Below are positions 44,171 through 53,380 of a stretch of 64,000 nt of DNA, piece by piece. Made by a program: the position numbers and the translations under genes. The notes beneath the pieces were generated by a model. The model ran no database searches and was not told where the DNA came from. It saw only the letters and a program-made list of their open reading frames with translations. Position 1 is the first letter of the stretch; each line of letters opens with the position of its first letter. This DNA comes from Haematococcus lacustris (taxonomy: Eukaryota > Chlorophyta > Chlorophyceae > Chlamydomonadales > Haematococcaceae). The DNA lies in contig JASKMD010000012.1 of NCBI GenBank assembly GCA_030144725.1, positions 11,214,621 to 11,278,620 on the forward strand. Direction: 5' to 3'.

Positions 44171-45717
44171 CAAATACGGTCCAAGACGGTCCGTTTTTGC
44201 CGTATAACCGTTTTTTCGAAAATGGCCTTGTATTTTTCCGTTTATACAGACCGTCTATACGGTGGTCCGCGGCCTTTGGCGGCACAGAGCGATGCCCCTA
44301 CCCAAGGAGCTAAACAAAGCTGTACATGATTCTTATCACCACCTTCAGCAAGATAGCGGGTCCCCGAGGTTCCAGTGCCGAAATTGCAACTTGGAGTTCG
44401 CCGCATCTAGCGTCACTCGCCTTGCCAGCACATCACGGGCAGCGGAAGAGATGTCGCGACATGCCTGATGCCCGACAGCGAACTGAAGTCTCAGCTTCTG
44501 GCAAAGGAGGCAGAACGCAAGCGAACTACAAGCCCAGAAGACAGCCCTCGGCAAAAGCAACGCGGGGAGGTGCATGCTGAAGAGCTGGACGACTTGGTAC
44601 GTTACAGCCGCATCTGTCGTTGTAGACCAGTTGCAGTTGCAATATGCTAGCAAGTAGGAAGCATGCTGCAAGTTGCAACTTGCAAGACTACAACATCCTG
44701 AGCTATTCTACCTTGATTGTACGCAGTGCATGGACCTCATTGCTGAGCGAGGGTTGTCCATTAATCTCATGAGGAGTTCCATCTTTGCATGTCTACTAGA
44801 GAGGGCGTCACTATATGAAGGTGGTGTGTACCGCCCTCCAAGCTCCGAACGCTTGCGGACTGTGCTCTTGCAACGGGTGAGTGCTAAGTTGGTGGACATG
44901 GCAGCCCATTCTTAAGCCTCAACATTATCACTAGACAAGGCGCTTCTACCCCCACCTCCATGCTAAGACCCACACCCTTATGCTAAGACAACCACCATCA
45001 CCCCAAAGCTATCCTCACCACCATGCTACCCTCACCATGCTACCCTCACCATGCTACCCTCACCATGCTACCCTCACCACAATGCACTTGGATGCCTGGC
45101 TATTGTGTTTAAGAAAGCAGCCTAGCGTTGCATGCGCAGGCTGTCCAACGCATGGACGACAAACTGGAGCCCATGCGTCTTGAGCGCCAGCGATTTGGCT
45201 GTGGCGTTGCATGCGATGGCTTCACAAACACATCCATTCGGCCCTTGCTGTGCTTCACAATCTGCAGCCCTTCTGGAGCTGAGCTGGAATCAGTCATCGA
45301 CACCAGCGGCCATGCTAAGACAGCTCAGTTCTACTATGAGCAGCTGAAGGCAGCCATTATGCGAGTGGGGGTTGACGATGTGGTAGCCGTCTTCTCCAAC
45401 AATGCTCGTGCCTGTGTGAAGGCTGGCCAAAAGCTGGAGGAGGATGATGAGCTACGTGTGTTCTTCATGCCATGTGGCTCCCACAGCCTAGACCTCGGGC
45501 TTGAGGACATCGGCAAGTTGCCATGGGCTGCAGAGACGGGGAGGAGGAGGAGCCAGGAATGTTTGCAAGGCTGTTGGCTGTGAATGAGCCAGCTCTCAAT
45601 GAGATGATGGCTCGCGATGCTATGCGATTGCAAGTGGAGCAAGCGGCTCAGGATGCAGAGGAGGCAACACTCGTGGAGAATAAGGCCGAGTCGGCGATTT
45701 TAGTTAAGGGGGACTGA
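44171..45717 (+). pseudogene. hAT-type transposase gene, BED finger plus DUF659, frameshifted and truncated
   Basis: It starts at ATG 44292. A BED-type finger has FQCRNCNLEF then, after a 1-nt frameshift near 44425, HITGSGRDVATC. Inferred exons: 44292-44596, 44727-44876 and from 45140. Introns 44597-44726 and 44877-45139 have GTACGT and GTGAGT donors and join in phase, giving AERGLSINLMRSSIF and PPSSERLRTVLLQR, then the DUF659 core: GVACDGFTNTSIRPLL, SVIDTSGHAKTAQFYYEQL, VVAVFSNNARACVKAGQKL, PCGSHSLDLGLEDIGKL. These match the N-terminal half of plant-type hAT transposases. The C-terminal catalytic and dimerisation parts are not visible. AT-rich CCGTATA-type subterminal motifs lie at 44171-44270. 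Confidence 0.75.
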
Positions 45718-45799
45718 TAGCCCTTTCAAAGGCCGTCCCATCGCCGTATGTTTCATGATTTTAATCGACGTGGTTGGCCTGTAATCGGCCTTTAGCTGA

Positions 45800-46235
45800 A
45801 GCGGTCAAACCTTGTGCAGGGTTTCGCCAAACCGTGCACAGGGTTTCAACTGGCTCAGCCCCTAGGTGGCAGTCAAGCCAGTTCCTGACCGTGTGCAGCG
45901 TTTCATAGACCGTGTGCAGGGTTTCGCTGACCTTGCACAGGGTTTCAAAGACCGTGCACAGGGTTTCATAGACCGTGCACAGGGTTTGGTGTGGCTCAGA
46001 TCCTAGGCGTTTCTGACCGTGTGCAGGGTTTCGCTGACAGTGTGCAGGGTTTCAAAGACCTAGTGCAGGGTTTCATAGACCTAGTACAGGGTTTCATAGA
46101 CCGTGCACAGGGTTTGGTGTGGCTCAGTTCCTAGGCGTTTCTGACCGTGTGCAGGGTTCAGCTGACCTTGCACAAGGTTTCAAAGACCTGGTGCAGGGTT
46201 TCATAGACCGTGCACAGGGTCTCAAAGCATGAGTG
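45800..46235. repeat. GACCGTGCACAGGGTTTCAT tandem array (forward orientation)
   Basis: About 18 degenerate 20-bp units of the type GACCGTGCACAGGGTTTC (with GTGTGCAG, CTAGTGCAG or CTTGCACAG variants) are organised in a higher order of about 130 bp separated by GTGTGGCTCAGNTCCTAGGCG. The same unit occurs in inverted orientation at 59680-60165. Confidence 0.92.
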
Positions 46236-46653
46236 TATAGTCAGCATTGGCTTACAACCTACATGCCTGCTGACATCTGCTGCCTCATGTGGCCTCCTAC
46301 ATCAATGTAACATCACACGGCATCACCATTAGAGTCATGCCTAGCACACAAACTGACTCATGGCTATCAACTGCTGTTTGCACACTGAAACTGGTGCTGC
46401 CAGGCATGCACCACATGACTGAAGCCACTAGACTCAGGGCTGCACACGCCATGCACATCGTCTCATAGCATCTGTCACACTGCTACACACGCCATGCATT
46501 GCTCATCTCATACCAGTTGACTCATGGCTACTCAAACTATATACTTACGACACACAGCAGCAAACACATGGCTAACGAAGCCATGCACCTCATGACACAT
46601 GGCAGCTGACTCAGGGCTACACATGCCTTGCCACACCTGCCACATGGCAGCTG
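46236..46653. other. Spacer, no gene
   Basis: Weakly repetitive sequence with recurring CACACGCCATGCAC and CATGGCTA words. No ORF of interest. Confidence 0.5.
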
Positions 46654-47322
46654 TGTTATTGCTTGGGATAAGGGAAGGGCTGTTGCCCGGCTGGTGCCTT
46701 GTGGTGATGGCCTGGGAGGTGGTGGTGGTGGGAGATGGGAGGGTGTGATGGAGGGCTAGCTCCGGCTGAGGCTGTGTGCTGCCACAAACAGCATGTCACG
46801 ACGCACAAACACTTCGAAACAACTCAGTACACCTCGCTAAACCACATGGCACGGCGCTCGACAACCCCGCAAAGACATGTACAAGACACCACTCATGGCA
46901 TTCGCAATCCTGGCTGCCACTCATGGCATGCGCACCCCTGGCTGCCAGTTCTGGCTGCCGGTCCTGGCCATGGCACTTGGCTGCTGTTGACAGCTAGGAG
47001 GTGGTGGTGGTGATGGGGGGAAGGGTGCACCAGCCGCGCTGCAGCTGCCTCTTGGCTGATCATGCCCTGCACCACCTGCCCCATAGCAGCTGGCTCCTTG
47101 TTGCTCATGCCTTGCCACACCTGCCACATGGCAGCTGGCTCATGGCTACACACGTCATGTACCACCTCACGGCTGCCACTCCTAGCTGCCGCTCCAGGCT
47201 GCTGCTCCGGGCTGCTGCCCTGGGCTGTTATTGATGGCCTGGGAGGTGGTGGTGGAAGTGGGGTAAGGTGAGGGTAAGGTAGGGGAGGGGCTGCAGTGTA
47301 GCGGAGGAGGGGGGAAGCGGAG
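46654..47322. repeat. 669-bp direct duplication flanking the Copia element, left copy
   Basis: It starts TGTTATTGCTTGGGATAAGG and ends GGGGAAGCGGAG immediately before the LTR. It is essentially identical (I saw two differences) and equal in length to 57618-58286, which begins immediately after the other LTR. There is no gene inside. Confidence 0.92.
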
Positions 47323-47663
47323 TGAAAGAGGAAGAGGCCCTCGCTAAGAGGCAGCGCTTCACCGGACAAACACAGTTACACACTATAACAAGCATAAAGC
47401 CCACCTGAAAGAGGAAGAGGCCCTCGCTAAGAGGCAGCGCTTCACCGGACAAACACAGTAAAGCACTACGTCACTGAGCGGAGCCTAAAACAAAAGTCAC
47501 ACTTGAGATACAGTTAGCTCAACCCCTGATGGGCTGGCTGAACCTAGCATGCCTTGCTCCAACACACCCCCTCAGGCCAGGCCATCAGACCTCACAACAC
47601 CAATGCCACTGGGTCTCAGCCCTATGTCACAGCTTCACCATCCCCATGCCAGTCTTGCAAAAC
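47323..47663 (-). repeat. Copia 3' LTR (about 341 bp)
   Basis: Matches 57277-57617 with two visible substitutions (CACTGAGCGG versus CACTAACCGG). On the minus strand it ends in CA next to the flank. The TG that would start a canonical LTR is at 47659-47658, with four further shared bases outside. An internal 84-bp tandem duplication (GAAAGAGGAAGAGGCCCTCG at 47324 and 47407) is present in both LTRs. The last codons of pol lie inside it. Confidence 0.9.
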
Positions 47664-48413
47664 TCAAACTTGACAGAAGGCAGAGCCTTGGTGAACACAT
47701 CAGCCACATTGGCTGCAGAGCCACAGAACTTGAAGACCAGCTCACCACGCGCCACCCGCTCACGCACAAAATGATGCAGGACATCAATGTGCTTAGAACG
47801 AGCAGATGCAATGGGATGCTTGACCAGAGTGAGAGCAGCCTCATTGTCACACATGATGGTGACAGGCTGCACCACCGCAAGGCCCAGAGACAGATCAGCC
47901 AACACACCCCGCAGCCACAGACCCTCCTTCCCTGCTGCTGAGCATGCCATATACTCAGACTCGGTGGTGCTTGCTGCGACTGTGGGCTGCCGGCGGCTAG
48001 ACCAGGACACTGCACCCCCATGCAGCATAAACACATGCCCCGTGGTGCTGCGGCGGGTATCTGTGTCACCGGCAAAGTCGGCGTCACAGAACCCCACCAG
48101 CCCAGCTGAGGCCCCATACATCAGCCCCATGGCTGCTGTGTCAGCCACATAGCGCAGCACCCCGCGCAGAACCCGCCAGTGCTCCTTGGTAGGAGCAGAC
48201 ATGAACTTGGCGAGCACCCCCACCGCATGTGCGATGTCTGGCCGTGACACCACAGCCAAGTGTTGCAGACTGCCGATCACCTCCGCAAAGCTGTGACCTC
48301 CCTCTGACTGCTGCTGTACCCCTTCCCGCTGCAGCTGCTCAGCTGTGCTCAGTGGCACAGCCCGGGGTCTGCTGTCAGCCAGACCATAGCGGTCTACCAC
48401 GGACAGAGCGTAC
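47627..48413 (-). CDS. Copia polyprotein, 3' part (RNase H), separated by hAT insertion
   Basis: This continues the polyprotein after the hAT insertion: SVVDRYGLADSRPRAVPL, the RT-RH connector (SFAEVIGSLQHLAVVSRPDI, APTKEHWRVLRGVLRYV) and a Copia RNase H with FCDADFAGD, TTESEYMA, CDNEAALTLV and ANVADVFTKAL, so all acidic catalytic residues are present. It ends KTGMGMVKL with the stop at 47627, about 12 codons inside the LTR. Removing the hAT and one 8-bp target copy joins this to 53381-57249 in frame. Confidence 0.93.
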
Positions 48414-48599
48414 CAGGGTTCGACCCCCCGTACGGGGCCCGTACTTTTGACCCATTTTGGCGAGGGCCCCCGTAACTGGGCCGAAGGCCCAGTACGGGGG
48501 CCCGTGGTTTTCAAAATTTGGGTTACGGGGGGGAGTTCACGGGCTATCTACGGGCGCCTGTTATTCTTAGTTGCGCCCGTACATATCTCAAACTTAACT

Positions 48600-49100
48600 C
48601 ACGGCTGCGTTATCAGATATGGGAAAGCCAGGCAAGAAAGTAAGGCAGACTCCGTCGGACCAGCGACAGATGACAATTCAGATGGCGCTTGGTGGGTACC
48701 ATCGCATCGTTGACATCTTCGACGTTGACATCTCCGCGTTCACATGTTAACTCATGTTAACTTCTTGAACCGCGCAGACCACGCAGCCCGCAATCCCGCC
48801 TTTCCCGATGAAAGTGGCCTTGTCAGCCCAATGCGCCCAATGCGGGGAGGATTAAACTGGTTTGGGGTATAATATGTTTGATAATTATCATTTAGCATTC
48901 TTAATAAGTGCTGCAGCAGGTCCTGCACGTCAGCAGCAGCAGGGCAGCATCACGGTAGCAGCAGCAGGGCAGCAGCATAATGGCAGTGGAGCAGCAGCAG
49001 GGCAGCAGCTGCAGCAGCAGGGCAACAGCTGCATCAGCAGGGCAACAGAAGCAGGGCAGCAGCAGCAGGAGCAGGGCAGTAGCAGCATCAGCAGGGCTGC

Positions 49101-49138
<38 letters not shown>

Positions 49139-49679
49139 GCAGCAGCAGGGCAGCGGCAGCAGCAGCAGGGCAGCATCAGGGCTAAAATGCTGCCATGCTG
49201 CTGCTAAAGTGCTGCACCATCGGCAGCAGCAGCGGCAGTGAAGCTACAGCAGGGCAGCAGCGGCAGCAGCAGGGCTGCAGCAGCAGCCGCAGCAGCAGGG
49301 CAGCTACAGCATGGCAGCAGCAGCATGGCAACAGCAGCAGTAGGGCATCACAGCATCAGGAGAGCAGCAGCAGGGCAGCAGCTGCAGCGGCAGGGCAGCA
49401 GCAGCAGGGCAGCGGTATCAGGGGCAGCGGCAGCAGCAGCAGCAGCAGCAGCAGCAGGGTAGAAGCGGCAGGGCAGCAGCAGCAGCAGCGGCAGGGCAGC
49501 TACAGCAATGCAGCAGCGGCAGCAGCGGCAGCAGCAGCAGCGCAGCAGCAGCAGTGCAGCTACAGCAGGGCAGCAACGTCATCAGCAACAGGGCAGCATC
49601 ACGGTAGCAACAGCAGGGCAGGAGCCCAGCCCCCTCCCCTTCCAGCCCAACCTCTTCGGCTCCGTCCACCCCGCAGCCA
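48600..49679. repeat. Interrupted CAG/CAGCAGGG repeat in the hAT element
   Basis: About 700 bp (48910-49620) of CAGCAGCAGGGCAGCAG-type sequence with many substitutions, upstream of the transposase. Ser/Gln- or Leu/Cys-rich ORFs here are composition artefacts, though a Gln-rich N-terminal extension of the transposase cannot be excluded. 48600-48900 shows no feature. Confidence 0.8.
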
Positions 49680-50685
49680 GTGGCCAGCCTTAGCCCAGAC
49701 GATCCTATTCTCATTGACCAAGAGCCAGCACCTTCCAGCATTCGCAGAGGCCACAAGACTGCAATGACTGAGGCTAAGCAGAAGGAGTTGCAAGCAAAGT
49801 ACCCATGGTGCAGGTTCAGTGGCGGATGCAACGAGAGAGGCACCCCCCAAGCCCACTGCTCCACTTGCTTGGAGCACAAGCCCAACTCATCTCTATTCGC
49901 AAAGGCGAGTGGTGGTGGTGGGGCTGTGACGTGTGAGGCGGAGCTGGCTGAACACGCCAAGAGCAAGGCCCATTCAGAAGTCATCGGCATGACACAGCGT
50001 GCTGGGGGGGGTGCCGGCTCCATCAAAGCAGCTGTGAAGGCTGCAACAACAACAGTGGTTCAAGGCACCTACCGCCGCATGGTGTTGGCAGCCCTCTTCA
50101 TGGTGTTGTGGGGCCACTCAGCCATGTCCTTTGCAGCCCACCTCCAGTTTGCCACTCACAGTGGGGCACCAGGTATGCCGCATGATTTCAGTGCCACCCG
50201 TTACTTCAATGCCGCCCTTTACTCTATTAGCCAAACCCTCCTCACTCAACAGCTAGCAGCTGTACGAGCCAGCCCCTATTCAGCTTGTTAGCTGACAGCA
50301 GCACGGATGCGGGAACTGAGGTCCATTTGCTCCTCTACGTGCGCTATCTGGAGCCATCGTCCTTTATCTACCAAACCTCATTCTTATGCGCTGTCAAAGT
50401 GGTGGGGGCCACATCTGACAGCTGTCATACTGCGTGTGATTGACACCCTCAGCCTAGATGTTGGCAAGCTTGTGGCTTTCTGCTCTGTTGGTGCCAGCAC
50501 CTTCATGGGGGCTCACAATGGGGTCATGGGGGCTCACAATGGGGGGAAGAGAGCGCGCAAGAAGAGCATGAGTGAGAGCATGAGTCAAGTGATGTAGTGG
50601 ACGAGGCCTTGTTTGGCACGGAGGCAGGTGGTGTCCCAGAGGACACCTTTGAAGCCTCCTTGTTAGCTGCTGTAAGCTAACATGC
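49680..50685 (+). pseudogene. Decayed hAT-type transposase
   Basis: The open frame 49680-50291 holds a zinc-finger-like region (WCRFSGGCNERGTPQAHCSTC, then HAKSKAH) and a lead into the transposase. After a frameshift near 50285 it continues LLADSSTDAGTEVHLLLYVR, which matches the hAT D-x-S-T-D core. After another shift near 50425 it reads DTLSLDVGKLVAFCSVGAS then FMGAHNGV, where hAT proteins have FGSDGAS; the Asp of the catalytic region is replaced by Val. The C-terminal domain is not found. The element was therefore probably mobilised in trans, or the copy decayed after insertion. Confidence 0.7.
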
Positions 50686-51660
50686 CTCTTCCAATCAGAG
50701 CCTCCCAACTCTCTTGAAAAGAGGGTGTGTCCTTTACACGAGGTTTATTTCTCGCTCAGGTTGCCGATTGAGCATCGAAGCACACCATTAGGTAGAGGAC
50801 TCGCTTGGCTACACGGGATGCCTGTCCTAAACTCTATCGAATGTGTACAGATGCACTGCTTAGGCGTGAACCCGGCCTACATTTTGTGGGCAGATATCAC
50901 CATGCACGCCTCCTCCACCCTCGACCTTCTTACTGATGCTGTGATGACGCAAACCCAAGTATGTATGCGGTCGCGCTTTGTGTTGCGATGGCCGAAATCG
51001 CGAGTTTGAAACCTAAGAAGCTGAAATGCCCCTTTAACGCACCCACACCACTACTTATGCTGCGATTAGGACAGCTGCATACTTCTTAGCATCTATTAGC
51101 TTTCACTCGTCATTTGTGTCGCTCGCGCTGTCACGCGTAAGACGGAGTAGTTGTATGCTCTAGCGGTTCAACAAGACACTATGTGCACCCTTCAACTTTA
51201 ATTACAGTAGACTATCTGGCCTGATAGTCAAACTGACCGGGGGACCCTTCATACTCAAGCCTTTTCTGCTCGTTTCGCTGTCTACGCCCCGTATTCGTTG
51301 TAGCTAGAGCATGTGTGCAGATGCACAATCTTCGTTCTGTCGCTAAAGCGATTTCGGACATCACCACCGAGACATGTGGTTCGGTCCACGGTGCTAATAC
51401 CAAATGCACTCCCTCGCCCACCATGCCCTCCCACCTGGCCCGACTCGCACCCCATGGCAAGGCAAGGCCTCTACACTCCATAGCAAAGCCCCCTGGCAAC
51501 ACCACTTTTCACATCCACGTTGACCACTTGCATGCGCTGCCTCTACCAAGATGCCATGGCCCAGGTGCCACTGCCAAACCCCTTGCCCTCGTCCCTGTGC
51601 AAAGTCAACAGCGCCGCATTGCTGCATGCATAGGCTGCAGTGTAGGCTCCCGTCGCAGTA
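50686..51660. other. hAT interior without recognisable gene
   Basis: Short ORFs only. 50720-50990 could be further decayed transposase sequence, but no motif is convincing. Confidence 0.4.
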
Positions 51661-52212
51661 TCACGCTCCTTGTGGCAGGGGGGGGGGGGGGACCTTCAAG
51701 GCTGTTGCTGGGCTGGCTGCTTGTGTGCATGGCGGTGCACCCCACATGGCATGCCAGCGCTTCAAGGTGTAGAGTGACACCTCATTGCGTTGCAGCCAGG
51801 ACATTTTGTCACGCACGTCCTTGGGCATGGCCCTCTTCGCTGTTGCTAGCTGTGCCCGCATGGCTGCCAGCTGGATCCCCATGCTTGTGACCTCACTCGT
51901 GCATGCTGCCAGCTCTTCTTTTGCAGCTGCAGATTCTGCTTCACTGCGGTGCAAAGACACTTGCATGGCTAGCACTTCGTTAGACTGGTGCAATTGCTCT
52001 TGGCACACTTGCAGGTCGGTGGCGGCGCGCATGTTGACATCTTGGCATGAGAGAAGCTGGGATCTGGCCTCTTCAAGTTCTGCCTGTGTGGCAGCAGCTG
52101 CTGACATGAGTATTTGTTGCTGCTGGGCCGTTGCTGCATGTAGCTGCTGCTGCAGCTGTCCTTGAGCCCCATTAGCCCTGCTGGCCTTGGCGCGTTTGCT
52201 GAGAGCACCCAT
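51661..52212 (-). CDS. Transposon-borne coiled-coil ORF, 183 aa
   Basis: Starting at ATG 52212 (the frame is open further upstream), the protein begins MGALSKRAKASRANGAQGQL. It is almost entirely a predicted coiled coil: AAATQAELEEARSQLLSCQ, DLQVCQEQLHQSNEVLAMQ, EVTSMGIQLAAMRAQLATAK. It ends in a basic aromatic segment (SWLQRNEVSLYTLKRWHAMW) and a Pro-rich tail. It lies inside the hAT element opposite to the transposase. Function unknown; no family recognised. The 3.2-kb TIR element also carries a coiled-coil ORF, but sequence similarity is not evident. Confidence 0.5.
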   Translation of the reverse strand: MGALSKRAKASRANGAQGQLQQQLHAATAQQQQILMSAAAATQAELEEARSQLLSCQDVNMRAATDLQVCQEQLHQSNEVLAMQVSLHRSEAESAAAKEELAACTSEVTSMGIQLAAMRAQLATAKRAMPKDVRDKMSWLQRNEVSLYTLKRWHAMWGAPPCTQAASPATALKVPPPPLPQGA

Positions 52213-53352
52213 AGGGTGGCTGGCTGAAGTGAGATGAGGGGGGGGTAGGTGGAGAGAGGCTAGGAGGTGGTGGCGATGGTGGTGGTGGCTGAGATTTGGT
52301 AAGCGGGCTCCTGCAACAATTGCCAACAATGGTGTTGGCAGGATATGGTGCTGGTTATGGTGCTGGATATGGTGTTGGGAGGATATGTTGCTGGATGACA
52401 ATGGTGTTGGGAGGATATGGTGCTGGATATGGTGCATGGTGCATGGCAGGGTAGGGCCAAGCGATGTTGCATTCAAGTAACTTACCAGCAGGTTGGTGAA
52501 GGGTGAGGGGGCTTGATCTTGGCTGCTGGGTAGGGAGAGGGCTGCACTATCAGAGGGGAGGGAGAGGGGAGAGGTAGGAAGGCTGGGCTGGGCTGGGTGG
52601 TGGTGGTAGGCTAGGAAGTGGTGGTAGTGGTGGTGGTGGTGGCAGCTGAGATTGGGTAAGAGGGCTCCTGCAACAACAGTCAACCATGGTGTTGGGGGGT
52701 AGCTATGCACGAGTTTAAATAACTTTTTAGTAACATCAGCATTTTCTACATTGACAGCGGCAGCAAGAGCGGGTCATTCTGCTTCACACAACCTAGGGCT
52801 TACAAGCAACAAAGCAAGCTGTACTGTCAACATATGTCCGTCCTTACCCCGAGCTGAGAAGAAATTATGAGCTGAAGGACCATTTGGGACCTTTGACCCC
52901 GCAGAAAGAGGACTAGGTGCGCGCCTACGCAAAGGAAACAGCGTCGGGTTCATTGAGCCGGGAGAAATCTGTAACGCCGGCTGTACTTGCCCTTACAGCG
53001 TCAGGAGACCACCACGTCATTGCGAAGCCCCTTCACAATGCACTTGCGCTGCGCGATGTCGTGAGAGCGACCGGCTGATTGGTGGGCGCACTTTTTTCGT
53101 TTACGGGGTTCCTGGCATTACGGGCGTATAGCAGACTAAGCGTTCATCGCATGCCGCACGGTGTTACGCCAATCGCACAGTTCCCGGCGCCGGAATGTCC
53201 ATGACATGGTTGTGCAAAAGCTTTTATCAGAGTTGGGAGGGTCTGACTTCCAAGCCGGCCGCAGGCCGGCAAATTTTTTTGGGGGTATGAACAGTGTATA
53301 GGGTCCCCGTAGTTTACCCTGACATCAGTTAAGGGCGCCCTTAGACCAGATA
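52213..53352. other. hAT interior and right subterminal region
   Basis: 52270-52700 is GGTGGTGG and GATATGGTGCTGG-type low-complexity DNA. 52740-53350 is unique and more AT-balanced, ending in subterminal motifs (TTTACGGGG, ATTACGGGCG, GCAGGCCGGC). No gene. Confidence 0.5.
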
Positions 53353-53380
53353 TCACCAACTGTCGAACCCTGGAGCGTAC

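Larger units (their letters stand above)
48414..53372. mobile_element. hAT transposon inserted in Copia pol (4959 bp, 11-bp TIRs, 8-bp TSD)
   Basis: The left end CAGGGTTCGAC and right end GTCGAACCCTG are a perfect 11-bp inverted pair. GAGCGTAC occurs directly on both sides (48406-48413 and 53373-53380), the 8-bp target duplication typical of hAT. Subterminal palindromic CCCGTAC/GTACGGG motifs cluster at 48425-48580 and 53100-53320. Inside are a CAG-rich tract, a decayed hAT transposase on the plus strand and a coiled-coil ORF on the minus strand. Confidence 0.95.

Noticed and set aside
39302..44171. Target-site duplication of the L1-type element.
   Set aside because: Sequences next to the poly(A) tail (GGCAAAACATG) and next to the 5' truncation (GTTAACAAATACGG) share no convincing direct repeat, so none is annotated.
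44171..45717. Right-hand terminal inverted repeat of the 44-46 kb hAT.
   Set aside because: If the left end is CAGTGTTAACAAATACGG, no matching reverse complement was found up to 47 kb, so element borders are left undefined.
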